Shown: positions 39,597 to 47,954, counted from the stretch's first letter. The stretch is 64,000 bases of DNA from Oscillospiraceae bacterium (GCA_902765025.1 CACWYC010000012.1:1-64000); one strand, 5' to 3'. Program-made: numbers and translations. Notes: generated by a model from the sequence alone, not told the origin.

Positions 39597-40580
39597 TTAC
39601 TCGGCAGCCTCGTAGCCCTCCACAGGGGTGATACCCAGCGCCTCGCAGGCGGCGGGGCTGAACTTGCGGGTGACGGGGGCGTACTCAATGGGCATGGTGG
39701 ACACGTCGGCCTCGCCCTTGAGAATCTTGGCGGCCATCTTGCCGGTGGTGACGCCCAGGTCGTAGTAGCTGATGGACAGGGTAGCTACGCCGCAGCCGCC
39801 CAGCATGCCTTCCTCGCCCACGATGGCAGCCTTGCCGGCGGCCAGGGCCACGTTGTTGATGGACTCAATGTTGGAAGCGGCGGTATTGTCGGTGGGGATG
39901 TACAGCACGTCGCAGCTGTCGCAGGCCTTCTGGGTCACAGAGGACACGTCGTTGGAATCGGTGAAGGCAAACTCCACGCACTCCACGCCGGCGGCGGTCA
40001 GCTCAGCGGTGACCACGTCCACCTGGTAGCGGGAGTTGGCCTCGGCGGAGCAGAACAGCAGGCCCACCTTCTTGGCCTCGGGGAACCACTCCAGAATCAT
40101 GGCGGCCTGCTGCTTCAGGTCAGCCAGGTCGGAGGTGCCGGAGATGTTGCCGCCCACCACGCCGTTGAAGTTATCCAGCTCCAGGGCCGCATCGTAGGCG
40201 GTGATGGAGGTGCCCAGCACGGGGATGTCGGCGGTGGCGGATGCCGCGGCGGTGAGGGCGGGGGTGGCGTTGGCCATAATCAGGTCCACATCGGAGGACA
40301 CAAAGCCGTTGACGATGGTGGAGCAGTTGGTGGGCTCGCCGGAGGCGTTCTGCACGTCGATGGTGACGGCGTCACCCAACTCGGCGGTCAGGGCATCCAC
40401 AAAGCCCTGGGTGGCAGCGTCCAGCGCGGGGTGCTGCACCAGCTGGCAAACGCCTACGGTAAAGGACTGGGCGGCATCGTCGCCACCCTGGGGGGCCGCG
40501 CTCTCATTGGAGGCGGAGCCGCAAGCGGCCAGGGACAGCACCATAGCCAGAGCCAGCAGCAGAGCAAAAAACTTTTTCAT
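39597..40580 (-). CDS. ABC transporter substrate-binding lipoprotein (TrpX-like)
   Basis: A 327-residue lipoprotein: lipobox LSLAAC with Cys near residue 20, then a periplasmic-binding fold of the ABC_sub_bind (PF04392) type, with FTVGVCQLVQHPALDAATQG, VGLLFCSAEANSRYQVD and LGVTTGKMAAKILKG. Family members bind tryptophan or tyrosine. The upstream Tyr-rich leader peptide favours tyrosine here, an inference. AAGGAG precedes ATG 40580. First structural gene of the importer operon. Confidence 0.9.
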   Translation of the reverse strand: MKKFFALLLALAMVLSLAACGSASNESAAPQGGDDAAQSFTVGVCQLVQHPALDAATQGFVDALTAELGDAVTIDVQNASGEPTNCSTIVNGFVSSDVDLIMANATPALTAAASATADIPVLGTSITAYDAALELDNFNGVVGGNISGTSDLADLKQQAAMILEWFPEAKKVGLLFCSAEANSRYQVDVVTAELTAAGVECVEFAFTDSNDVSSVTQKACDSCDVLYIPTDNTAASNIESINNVALAAGKAAIVGEEGMLGGCGVATLSISYYDLGVTTGKMAAKILKGEADVSTMPIEYAPVTRKFSPAACEALGITPVEGYEAAE

Positions 40581-40627
40581 CTTGTCTTCTCCTTCAAATT
40601 TTGAATGATTTTCCATTGTTTTTCATC

Positions 40628-40678
40628 AAAAAAAGGACCTCGCCGCCGTGGCAAGGCCCCTTCTAAGAGAACGAGGTC
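40628..40678 (-). terminator. Attenuator terminator of the importer leader
   Basis: Minus-strand GACCTCG (40672-40678) pairs with CGAGGTC (about 40636-40642), then TTTTTTT. It begins 6 nt after the leader-peptide stop codon and ends about 48 nt before the binding-protein gene, so it can only act as a regulated (attenuator) terminator. Confidence 0.8.
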
Positions 40679-40683
40679 AGCAA

Positions 40684-40797
40684 TCAGCAGCCTTGCAGCA
40701 TCCGGGCAGCATAAGTATAGCCCGCATAGCGAGCCTGGTAGGCATAATAGAAGCCACGGGCGGCATGGAAACGCTTCATAGCGGTGAAGTGACGCAT
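40684..40797 (-). CDS. Tyrosine-rich leader peptide of the importer operon
   Basis: A 37-codon gene with AAGGAG 7 nt before its ATG. The product starts MRHFTAMKRFHAARGFYYAY and contains six Tyr (positions 17, 18, 20, 24, 27, 29) and three Phe, mostly between residues 16 and 29. It sits between the promoter and an intrinsic terminator, upstream of an aromatic-amino-acid-type importer. This is the layout of ribosome-mediated attenuation, in which stalling at Tyr codons would prevent termination. The antiterminator pairing was not worked out. Confidence 0.78.
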   Translation of the reverse strand: MRHFTAMKRFHAARGFYYAYQARYAGYTYAARMLQGC

Positions 40798-40844
40798 CGT
40801 ATGGCTCCTTTCTGTCACCCGGCGGGCGGCTGGTTGATACTGAT

Positions 40845-40873
40845 ACTTTAGCGCTTTTAGCTGCTAAAGTCAA
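40845..40873 (-). promoter_or_regulatory. Promoter for the importer leader and operon
   Basis: Minus-strand TTGACT (40868-40873), 17-bp spacer, TAAAGT (40845-40850); the start region includes repeated GCTAAA. Confidence 0.8.
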
Positions 40874-40995
40874 TGACGGAATAACACAAATGTGTCCAAT
40901 AAAGCCATGGCGATTTTGTGTAATATGACAACAGCTGCGCCATTGCGGCAAAAAAATATCCGCCCCGGCGGGGCGGATATTTTGATGATGCATAA

Positions 40996-42277
40996 TCAGT
41001 CGTCCTTCTCGGTGCCGCACTGGGAGCAGGTGCAGCGGCCCATGTCGTCGGTGACCCAGGTGTGCTCCAGGGCGGGGATGCGGCCGTAGCCCAGCTCCTC
41101 ACCGCAGACCTTGCAGACCATGCGGCCGATGCCGGCGCTCTGGCAGGTGGGGGCCTTCATCACCACAGCGGGGATGGGGGTGTGGGTGCCGGTGGGCTTG
41201 GTCTCGGAGGCCACATAGCTGTCGCCGCAGCGGGAGCAGGTGTAGGTGGTGAAGCCGCCCTTGATGCAGGTGGGTTCGGTGACCTCGGCTACATAGTCAT
41301 GGCCCAGGGCGGGGTCGATGTCGCCCAGGTTGTCCTCAATGATGGGCTCGCCGCAGACGGCGCAGCGGGTGATGTACTTGCCGGACTCGGTGCAGGTGGG
41401 GGCCACATACTCGCTGTCGCCGGCGGTATGGCCCATGGCGGGAATCTCCTCGGTGTAGCTGTCGCCGCAGCGGACGCAGGTGTAGGTGACCACACCAGAC
41501 TCGGTGCAGGTGGCGTCCTTGGTGCCAGTGCTGGCATACTCATGGCCCAAAGCGGGATCCATATCCTTCAGGTCGTCCTGACGGATGATCTCACCGCATA
41601 TGGAGCAGCACACCACGTACTTGCCGGACTCGGTGCAGGTGGCGGCGATATACTTGCTCTCGCCCTCGGTGTGGCCCGTGGCGGGAATGGTCTCGGTGTA
41701 GCTGTCGCCGCAGCGGGAGCAGGTAAAGGTGACCACGCCTGGCTCGGTGCAGGTGGCGGCCACGGTGATCTCGCTGGTATACTCGTGGCCCAGAGGCTCA
41801 CCCACGCTGACCAGCTCGCCGTTCAGCGCACCGCACATGGCACACACGCTGCCCACCCGGACAGGCTCGGTGCAGGTGGCGTCGGACACCATGGTGTCGG
41901 GGACCCAGGTGTGTACACCGGTGGCGGGGATGGTCTCAATGACCTCCTGGCCGCAGACGGAGCAGTTATAGGTCTCACAGCCGGACTCCACGCAGGTGGG
42001 CTCCACGGTGACGATGCCGCTCTCGGGCCGGACATGGCTGGCGGGAATGGTGGCATAGCGATAGGCACCGCACTCGGAGCAGGTGCACTTCTTCACGCCG
42101 GTGGTGGTGCAGGTGGCGGGCTTGATGACCAGATCGATGTAGCTGTGCTCATGGACACCGGAAGGCTTCTGCGCACTTTTTCGGCAGGATCGGCACCGGC
42201 AGGGGGCAGGGTGAACATCTCGGCCTGCTCCGGCTTGCGGATGCCCAGGGCAGCAAGAAAGCGATCAAAGAAACTCA
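40996..42277 (-). pseudogene. CxxC-repeat protein gene with a frameshift at an A5 run
   Basis: The gene starts at ATG 42277 (GGAGGA at 7 nt) with MSFFDRFLAALGIRKPEQAE. After about 34 codons, at the A5 run 42177-42181, the frame stops shortly, but the -1 frame continues at once with matching repeat sequence (SYIDLVIKPATCTTTGVKKC) and runs 366+ codons to 40996. The protein consists of about ten modules, each with a TCTESG-type Cys and a CxxCG pair (TYTCSRCGDSYTETIPATGH is one). No signal peptide. It may be a broken gene, a sequencing error, a homopolymer phase switch or a programmed frameshift. Function unknown; zinc-ribbon folds likely. Confidence 0.72.
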
Positions 42278-42433
42278 TGTTCATTCCTCCGTTACTGATT
42301 AGGATACCGCTCTCCCCTCCCCCGACGCCACACAAAAGACGTCAGGCGGGGGCAGATACGAAACGTCGGCATTTGTCAGACCCGGCCTACAAGGGCGCAT
42401 AAATCCGGAAAAAGCCTACTATATTTCCTCATA

Positions 42434-42463
42434 ATTCTACGCCTACACGGCCGATTTTGTCAA
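42434..42463 (-). promoter_or_regulatory. Promoter of the CxxC-repeat gene
   Basis: Minus-strand TTGACA (42458-42463), 18-bp spacer, TAGAAT (42434-42439), about 150 nt upstream of the start codon. Confidence 0.75.
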
Positions 42464-42523
42464 GGACAAATTCTCCCAGATTGTCAGCAGGGGAAAACGG
42501 TGCACTTATCGCCCAAACCCGGA

Positions 42524-42569
42524 AAAATCGAGCGTTTCTCACAGCATTTTGTGAGAAACGCTCGATTTT
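42524..42569. terminator. 20-bp perfect hairpin terminator
   Basis: AAAATCGAGCGTTTCTCACA (42524-42543) pairs perfectly with 42550-42569 across a 6-nt loop; A/T ends give a U run in both directions. It follows the peroxidase gene on the minus strand. Confidence 0.85.
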
Positions 42570-42590
42570 CATGCCAGATATTGGGGTGGA

Positions 42591-43133
42591 TTACAGCAGG
42601 CCCTCCACGCAGGCGCGGACCTTGGCCATGTCGGCGGTGGGCTCGAAGCGCGCCACCACGTTGCCCTCCCGGTCCACCACGAACTTGGTGAAGTTCCACT
42701 TGATGTCGGGATTGTTCTTGTAATCCTTGTCGAGCTTCTTCAGCATCACGCCCATGGCCAGGGCAGCAGGGCCCTTGCCGAAGCCCTCAAAGCCCTTCTG
42801 GCTCTTGAGGTAGGTGAACAGGGGCAGGGCGTTTTCGCCGTTGACGTCGGACTTCTTCATCTGGGGGAACTGGGTGTTGTACTTCAGGGCGCAGAACTGG
42901 TGGATCTCCTCGTCGGTGCCGGGGGTCTGGCCGGCAAACTGATTGCAGGGCACGTCGATGACCTCAAAGCCCCGGTCGTGCAGGTCCTCATACATCTTCT
43001 CGATGGGCTCATAGTGGGGGGTGAAGCCGCAGCCGGTGGCGGTGTTGACGATCAGCAGCACCTTGCCCCGGTAGTCCTCCATGGAGATCTCCCCACCGTT
43101 GGGGGTGGGCAGCTTGTAGTCGTAAATGCTCAT
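42591..43133 (-). CDS. Glutathione peroxidase family thiol peroxidase
   Basis: Reduces hydroperoxides, in bacteria usually with thioredoxin as donor. The 180-residue product has the family motifs: VLLIVNTATGCGFTPHYEPI with the catalytic Cys (not selenocysteine), the DVPCNQFAGQTPGT segment with the conserved Gln, and WNFTKFVVDREGNVVARFEP with the conserved Trp. GGAGG precedes ATG 43133. Single gene. Confidence 0.93.
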   Translation of the reverse strand: MSIYDYKLPTPNGGEISMEDYRGKVLLIVNTATGCGFTPHYEPIEKMYEDLHDRGFEVIDVPCNQFAGQTPGTDEEIHQFCALKYNTQFPQMKKSDVNGENALPLFTYLKSQKGFEGFGKGPAALAMGVMLKKLDKDYKNNPDIKWNFTKFVVDREGNVVARFEPTADMAKVRACVEGLL

Positions 43134-43195
43134 GGAAATCGCCTCCATTTTTTCATTTGTGTATCTATTGTACCCAAAAGGGCGGAAAAACACTG

Positions 43196-43609
43196 TCAGC
43201 TTTTGCCGTGAATCTCCCCGCCGCACTTGGGGCAGGTGATGATGATTTTGCCCTTGCCCCGGGGCACCCGGCACACGGTACGGCAGTTGGGGCAGGAGAA
43301 ATACTTGTGCTCCTTGTCCCTGGCCCGGCCCAGCTTGTCCCGCACGGGCTGCCAGAGGTGGGTGAGAAACCACTCGTTCTCCCTCCGGCGGGCGTAGAGA
43401 TTCTTGGAAAAGAGGCGGAACACCTCCCACAGCAGCAGCGCCGAGGACGCCAGGGAGATGACGCCGTGGATGACGCCGCCACGGACAAACCAGTTGACCG
43501 CTTCCAGCAGAATGGCCGTCCAAAGGAGGCCCAGGCCCAGGTGATCCGCACCGTTGCGGCCGTACATAAAGCGGGAGATGCCGTTTTTCAAGCGTTGGAG
43601 AAAAGTCAT
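43196..43609 (-). CDS. Small membrane protein with C-terminal zinc ribbon
   Basis: A 137-residue protein with two hydrophobic segments (about residues 24-42 and 44-62), a charged linker and a zinc-ribbon C-terminus with two CxxC pairs (YFSCPNCRTVCRVPRG and IITCPKCGGEI). It resembles uncharacterised zinc-finger membrane proteins common in Clostridia. ATG 43609 is about 9 nt from GAGGCG; the longer upstream frame lacks a ribosome binding site. Function unknown. Confidence 0.7.
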   Translation of the reverse strand: MTFLQRLKNGISRFMYGRNGADHLGLGLLWTAILLEAVNWFVRGGVIHGVISLASSALLLWEVFRLFSKNLYARRRENEWFLTHLWQPVRDKLGRARDKEHKYFSCPNCRTVCRVPRGKGKIIITCPKCGGEIHGKS

Positions 43610-43761
43610 AGCAAAAACGCCTCTGTTCTCTGATACTGTCTGCATTGTAGTGTACTTTCCGCCAAAAAGAAAGGGGGGCGGCGCAAAATTCACAAAATGG
43701 TAAAAAATAATGGTGTCCCCGCCCGGTATGTCTTTTTTACGCCGCAAAGGGACGGCGGCTC

Positions 43762-43790
43762 TTTACGCCGGGACATAAATATGGTATATT
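43762..43790 (+). promoter_or_regulatory. Promoter upstream of rpe
   Basis: TTTACG (43762-43767), 17-bp spacer, TATATT (43785-43790); predicted start near 43797 gives a leader of about 190 nt. Confidence 0.75.
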
Positions 43791-43814
43791 GCTATATTAG
43801 AGTGAAAACGGATT

Positions 43815-43959
43815 GCGTCCCGCCGGGAGAAACGCCACAGTGAGGGCCGGCAGGTCTGCCCCACCGGCCCCCTATCTCAAAAGCGGACGCCCCACAGCGG
43901 GCGGAGCGGGCAGCCGTGGCCTTCGGGCGCCGCTTGCCCCATTCTATGAGGCGGGACGC
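43815..43959 (+). ncRNA. Structured rpe leader RNA, unknown class
   Basis: A 10-bp perfect closing stem, GCGTCCCGCC (43815-43824) with GGCGGGACGC (43950-43959), encloses three likely hairpins: TGAGGGCCGG region with CCGGCCC/CTCA (43841-43879), CGCCC with GGGCG (about 43888-43904), and GGGCA...TGCCC around CTTCG (about 43908-43939). This multi-branch design just upstream of the rpe ribosome binding site suggests a cis-regulatory RNA or a separate small RNA. I cannot match it to a riboswitch class I know. Confidence 0.4.
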
Positions 43960-43986
43960 CGCGCCGTGCGGAGAAAGGAAAACGCC

Positions 43987-44634
43987 ATGATCAAGATCGC
44001 ACCCTCCATTTTAAGCGCCGATTTTGCCAATCTGGAGCGGGATATCCGGCGCATCCACACCGCCGACTACGTCCACGTGGACGTGATGGACGGCCAGTTC
44101 GTGCCCAATATCACCATCGGCGTGCCGGTGGTGAAGTGCATCCGCCCCACCACCGACCTACCCCTGGACGTGCATCTGATGATTGACCGGCCGGTGCGGT
44201 ATGTGGAACAGTTCTGCGAGGCCGGGGCCGACATCGTCACCTGCCACGTGGAGGCGGACACGGAGGAGAACATTTCAGCCGCCCTCCGGGCCATCCGTGC
44301 CAAGGGAAAGAAGGCCGGCGTGGTGGTGAAGCCCAAGACCCCCGGCAGCGCCGTGCTGCCCTTTATCGACCTGTGCGACATGATTCTGGTGATGACGGTG
44401 GAGCCGGGCTTCGGCGGGCAGAAGTTCATGGGCGACATGATGCCCAAGGTGCAGGAGATCCGCCGCTACATCGACGCCCTGCGCCCGGGCTGCGACCTGG
44501 AGGTGGACGGCGGCGTGGACACCGACACCGCCCCCCTGTGCATCGCCGCCGGGGCCAACGTGCTGGTGGCGGGCAGCGCCGTCTATAAGGCGGACGACAT
44601 CCCCGCCAAAATCCGCGCCCTGCGGGGGCAATAA
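43987..44634 (+). CDS. rpe: Ribulose-phosphate 3-epimerase
   Basis: Interconverts D-ribulose 5-phosphate and D-xylulose 5-phosphate in the pentose phosphate pathway. The 215-residue TIM barrel has IKIAPSILSADFANLERDI (catalytic Asp region), VHVDVMDGQFVPNITIG (metal His/Asp), DVHLMIDRP, VMTVEPGFGGQKFM and EVDGGVDTDTAPLC (second Asp). ATG 43987 follows AAAGGA. recR follows 21 nt later. Confidence 0.97.
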   Translation: MIKIAPSILSADFANLERDIRRIHTADYVHVDVMDGQFVPNITIGVPVVKCIRPTTDLPLDVHLMIDRPVRYVEQFCEAGADIVTCHVEADTEENISAALRAIRAKGKKAGVVVKPKTPGSAVLPFIDLCDMILVMTVEPGFGGQKFMGDMMPKVQEIRRYIDALRPGCDLEVDGGVDTDTAPLCIAAGANVLVAGSAVYKADDIPAKIRALRGQ

Positions 44635-44655
44635 GCAAAAGAGAGGATTAACGGT

Positions 44656-45255
44656 ATGGAATACTTTCCCGCGCCGCTGGAAAAGCTGACGGAGCAGTTT
44701 GCCCGGCTGCCGGGCATCGGCGGCAAAACCGCCCAGCGCCTGGCCTTTTACGTGCTGCGCCTGCCCCAGGAGGAGGCCCAGGAGTTCGCCGACGCCATCA
44801 TGGACGCCAAGCGCTCCGTCACCCTCTGCCCCGTGTGCCGCAACCTGTCCGCCGGCGGACTGTGCCCCATCTGCGCCGCCCCCAAGCGGGACGGCTCCGT
44901 CATCTGCGTGGTGGCGGACCCACGGGACGTGGCGGCCATGGAGCGAGCCCGGGAGTACCACGGCCATTACCACGTGCTCCACGGCGTACTGAGCCCCATG
45001 AACCACGTGGGGCCTGACGATTTGCAGATTAAGCCCCTGTTGGACCGGGTGGCCAAGGGCGGCGTGGAGGAGGTCATTATGGCCACCAACCCCGACACCG
45101 AGGGGGAGGCCACGGCGCTGTATATCGCCCGGCTTTTGAAGCCCTTCGGCGTAAAGGTGACCCGCCTTGCCTACGGCATCCCCGTGGGCGGCCATCTGGA
45201 GTTTGCCGACGACGCCACGCTGATGCGGGCGCTGGAAGGGCGGCAGGAGCTGTGA
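44656..45255 (+). CDS. recR: Recombination protein RecR
   Basis: Clamp-like protein that works with RecF and RecO to load RecA at gaps. The 199-residue product has the N-terminal helix-hairpin-helix (FARLPGIGGKTAQRLAFYVL), a zinc finger (CPVC...CPIC), and the Toprim domain (ICVVADPRDVAAMER; MATNPDTEGEATALYIARLL). Typical length. Its stop overlaps the apbE start. Confidence 0.97.
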   Translation: MEYFPAPLEKLTEQFARLPGIGGKTAQRLAFYVLRLPQEEAQEFADAIMDAKRSVTLCPVCRNLSAGGLCPICAAPKRDGSVICVVADPRDVAAMERAREYHGHYHVLHGVLSPMNHVGPDDLQIKPLLDRVAKGGVEEVIMATNPDTEGEATALYIARLLKPFGVKVTRLAYGIPVGGHLEFADDATLMRALEGRQEL

Positions 45256-46265
45256 AACGGCTTTGCTGCCTGGCGCTGACACTGGTGCTGGCCCTGGCCC
45301 TCACCGGCTGCGGCGAGCCCGCCCAGGCCGGCTTTTTCGCCATGGACACCTACATGACCGTCACCGCCTACGGCCCCGGCGCCCAGGACGCGGTGACCGC
45401 CTGCGGCATCCACATCAACGCGCTGGAGCGGGACATCTCCCGCACAATCAGCGGCAGCGACGTGGACGTGCTGAATACCGCCCACGCCGCAGACCTCGCC
45501 CCGGACACCGACATCCTGCTGGCCCTGGCCCAGGAGTACAGCGCCGTCACCGGCGGCGCCTTTGATATCACCGTGGCCCCGCTGGTATCGCTGTGGAACG
45601 TAACCGGCGACACGCCCCATGTGGCAAGCGAGGCGGAAATCGCCGCCCTGCTGCCATTCGTGGGCAGCCACCACCTCCACCTTGACCGGGAGAACTGCCG
45701 GGCCACGTTGGACGAGGGCTGCGCCATTGACTTGGGCGGCATCGGAAAGGGCTACGCCAGCGATCTGGTGAAGCATATCCTCACCGATAACGGCGTCAAG
45801 CGGGCCACCGCCGCCCTGGGCGGCAACGTGATGGTGATGGGCGGCAAGGGGCGGAACTCCCCCTGGACCGTGGGCATTCAGGACCCCGCGGACGCGGCAG
45901 GCTACGCCGCGCTGCTGGATCTCTACGACGGCTTCGTGGTCACCTCCGGCGGCTATCAGCGGTATTTCGTAGCCGAGGACGGCACCGTTTACCAGCACAT
46001 CATTGACCCCGCCACCGGGGCCCCCGCCGTGACGGATTTGACCTCCGTCACCATTGTGGCGGATAGCGGCACTATGGCCGACGCCTTTTCCACGGCGCTG
46101 TACGTCATGGGCGAGGCGGAGGCCGTGGCCTTTTGGCGGAGCCATCAGGCGGACTACCCCTTTGATATGATTCTCATCACCGCCGACGGGCGGCTGCTAT
46201 ACACCCCCGGCCTTTCCCTGGCGGCACCGGAGGGCTGCCCTTACACCTATCAGAGTATCAAATGA
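45252..46265 (+). CDS. apbE: FAD:protein FMN transferase (ApbE), lipoprotein
   Basis: Attaches FMN covalently to Thr of target flavoproteins such as Rnf/Nqr subunits. The 337-residue product is a lipoprotein (lipobox LALTGC, Cys about residue 20) with MDTYMTVTAYG, FDITVAPLVSLW, DLGGIGKGYASD, GGNVMVMG and the metal-site segment DSGTMADAFSTALYVMG. A GTG start (45252) overlaps the recR stop, so it is co-translated. No Rnf genes are in the window. Confidence 0.93.
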   Translation: MKRLCCLALTLVLALALTGCGEPAQAGFFAMDTYMTVTAYGPGAQDAVTACGIHINALERDISRTISGSDVDVLNTAHAADLAPDTDILLALAQEYSAVTGGAFDITVAPLVSLWNVTGDTPHVASEAEIAALLPFVGSHHLHLDRENCRATLDEGCAIDLGGIGKGYASDLVKHILTDNGVKRATAALGGNVMVMGGKGRNSPWTVGIQDPADAAGYAALLDLYDGFVVTSGGYQRYFVAEDGTVYQHIIDPATGAPAVTDLTSVTIVADSGTMADAFSTALYVMGEAEAVAFWRSHQADYPFDMILITADGRLLYTPGLSLAAPEGCPYTYQSIK

Positions 46266-46288
46266 CAGTACCTTTTGGGGAGGAACGT

Positions 46289-47320
46289 ATGGATAAGAAA
46301 GACGAAATCATTTTGCAGCAGCTGGACGTAATCCGCTCCATGACGGAGAACAACATAAACCGTATGTCCAATGATTTCTGGGGCGCGCCCAAGGCCCAGC
46401 AGGGCGCCGTGCCCAAAAAGGACCAGCCCCCCACCGCCGACGGCACCCCCGGCAGCGGCGACACCGCCAAGGAGGAGCCGGCCCAGCCCAAGGAGAAGAT
46501 TGAGGACATTCTGGCGGAGCTGGGCGGCTACATCGGCCTGGAGGTGGTGAAGGAGGAGGTACATAACCTCATCAACATGGTGCAGGTGTACAAGCTGCGG
46601 CGGGAACACGACCTGCCCACCACCGATATGTCCCTCCACATGGTGTTCACCGGCAACCCCGGCACCGGCAAGACCACCGTGGCCCGGATTATGGCCCGCA
46701 TCTACCACTCTCTGGACATCCTCTCCAAGGGCCAGCTGGTGGAGGTGGACCGCAGCGGCCTGGTGGCGGGCTACGTGGGCCAGACCGCCATCAAGACGGC
46801 CAAGGTCATCGAGAAGGCCATGGGCGGCGTGCTGTTCATCGACGAGGCCTACGCCCTCAACGGCCGCAGCGAGAACGACTTCGGCCAGGAGGCCATCGAC
46901 ACCATTTTAAAGGCCATGGAGGACCACCGGGACGACCTGGTGGTGATCGTGGCGGGGTACACGGAGTTGATGGATCGGTTTATCCACTCCAACCCCGGCC
47001 TGGAGAGCCGCTTCAACCGCTTCCTGGAGTTTGAGGACTACACCACCGACGAGCTGGTGGCCATCTTCCGGATGCAGTGCAAAAAGGGCTGCTACACCCT
47101 GGACGAGGGCGTGGAAGACCTGGTGCGGGACTACATCGCCGAGGAAAACGCCGACAGCGACAGCTTCGGCAACGCCCGGGGCGTCCGCAACATCTTCGAG
47201 CATATTTTAGTGGCCCAGAATAACCGCCTGGCCGCCATGGAAAAGGTGACGAAAGAGGATCTGATGAAAATCACCGAGGAGGATATTCTCCACGCCAGGG
47301 GGAAGATTGACGAGGAATAA
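46289..47320 (+). CDS. CbxX/CfqX-type AAA ATPase (SpoVK-like)
   Basis: A 343-residue AAA+ protein. An N-terminal Pro/Ala-rich linker (about 30-75) leads to the ATPase core with Walker A (FTGNPGTGKTTVARIMARIY), Walker B (VLFIDEAYALNG), sensor region (VVIVAGYTELMDRF) and Arg finger segment (NPGLESRFNRFLEFEDY). Best match is the family of stage V sporulation protein K and RuBisCO-activase-like CbxX; client unknown. ATG 46289 follows GGGGAGG; an in-frame start nine codons earlier overlaps apbE. Confidence 0.87.
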   Translation: MDKKDEIILQQLDVIRSMTENNINRMSNDFWGAPKAQQGAVPKKDQPPTADGTPGSGDTAKEEPAQPKEKIEDILAELGGYIGLEVVKEEVHNLINMVQVYKLRREHDLPTTDMSLHMVFTGNPGTGKTTVARIMARIYHSLDILSKGQLVEVDRSGLVAGYVGQTAIKTAKVIEKAMGGVLFIDEAYALNGRSENDFGQEAIDTILKAMEDHRDDLVVIVAGYTELMDRFIHSNPGLESRFNRFLEFEDYTTDELVAIFRMQCKKGCYTLDEGVEDLVRDYIAEENADSDSFGNARGVRNIFEHILVAQNNRLAAMEKVTKEDLMKITEEDILHARGKIDEE

Positions 47321-47337
47321 TTCTCATTTTACGCATG

Positions 47338-47364
47338 AAAAGACCGCCTTTCGGCGGTCTTTTT
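47338..47364 (+). terminator. Terminator after the rpe-recR-apbE-AAA operon
   Basis: AAGACCGCC, loop TTTC, GGCGGTCTT then TTTTG. It also has an A run before it, so it may serve the converging yfbR-like gene. Confidence 0.88.
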
Positions 47365-47381
47365 GCTATAAATGGGAATGA

Positions 47382-47954
47382 TTACTCCAACTCGTCCAGC
47401 GTCAGGGAGAACGACGGCAGGCAGTGTTCCATGAACCAGTCCAGCTCCGGCATGCGGTACTCCTGCAGGGCGGACAGGGTCTGCAGGGCGGCCTTGCGGA
47501 ACTCGGTGTTGCCCGCTTTCAGCTCCTCCAGACACTTGATGTGGGCCGACAGCTTATCGGCGGCCTTTACCAGCCGCTCCACCTCATGGGGCGGCGTCAG
47601 CGCGGCGGCGTAGTCGCCCTGCAGCTCGGCGGGCAGCATGTGCAGCAGCTTTTCCCCGGCGATGGCCTCCACCTGCTTGTAGCTGTCCCGGATGGCGGGA
47701 TTGTAATATTTAATAGGTGTGGGCATGTCGCCGGTGAGAATCTCGGTGGCGTCGTGGTAGAGGGCCGCCACCGCCACCTGGCCTGCGTCAATGCTGCCGC
47801 CGAAATAGCGGTTGCCGATGAGGGCCAGGGCGTGGGCCAGCACCGCCACCTGGTGGCTGTGCTCCTGGATATTCTCCGTGTAGCTGTTGCGCATCAAGGC
47901 CCAGCGGTTAATAAACCGCATCCGGGCGATGTAGGCAAAGAAATGGTGCTTCAT
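47382..47954 (-). CDS. YfbR-like HD-domain 5'-deoxynucleotidase
   Basis: A 190-residue HD phosphohydrolase. It begins HHFFAYIARMRFINRWALMR, then ENIQEHSHQVAVLAHAL (metal His), ALYHDATEILTGDMPTPIKY (HD pair) and VKAADKLSAHIKC (metal Asp), all diagnostic for YfbR, which dephosphorylates dNMPs. It overlaps mtaB by 4 bp on the same strand (mtaB first), so the two are co-translated. Confidence 0.9.
   Translation of the reverse strand: MKHHFFAYIARMRFINRWALMRNSYTENIQEHSHQVAVLAHALALIGNRYFGGSIDAGQVAVAALYHDATEILTGDMPTPIKYYNPAIRDSYKQVEAIAGEKLLHMLPAELQGDYAAALTPPHEVERLVKAADKLSAHIKCLEELKAGNTEFRKAALQTLSALQEYRMPELDWFMEHCLPSFSLTLDELE

Larger units (their letters stand above)
42278..42590. other. Non-coding gap with promoter and bidirectional hairpin terminator
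   Basis: Contains a GC-rich imperfect stem (about 42316-42354), the promoter of the CxxC-repeat gene and the 20-bp hairpin near the peroxidase gene. No additional gene is seen. Confidence 0.6.
43610..43986. other. Divergent non-coding region upstream of rpe
   Basis: Left part: a minus-strand TACAAT box for the zinc-ribbon protein gene and an AT-rich stretch. Right part: the rpe promoter and a long structured leader, listed separately. No gene seen. Confidence 0.55.

Noticed and set aside
40880-40985. Hairpin CCGCCCCGGCGGGGCGGATA near 40960-40982 as a promoter-proximal regulator
   Set aside because: It is best explained as the terminator of the CxxC-repeat gene (GC stem with T-rich tail on the minus strand), not a separate element.
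41000-42100. Periodic repeat of about 150-180 bp resembling a CRISPR-like or satellite array
   Set aside because: It encodes CxxC protein modules in one frame; the units are divergent coding repeats.
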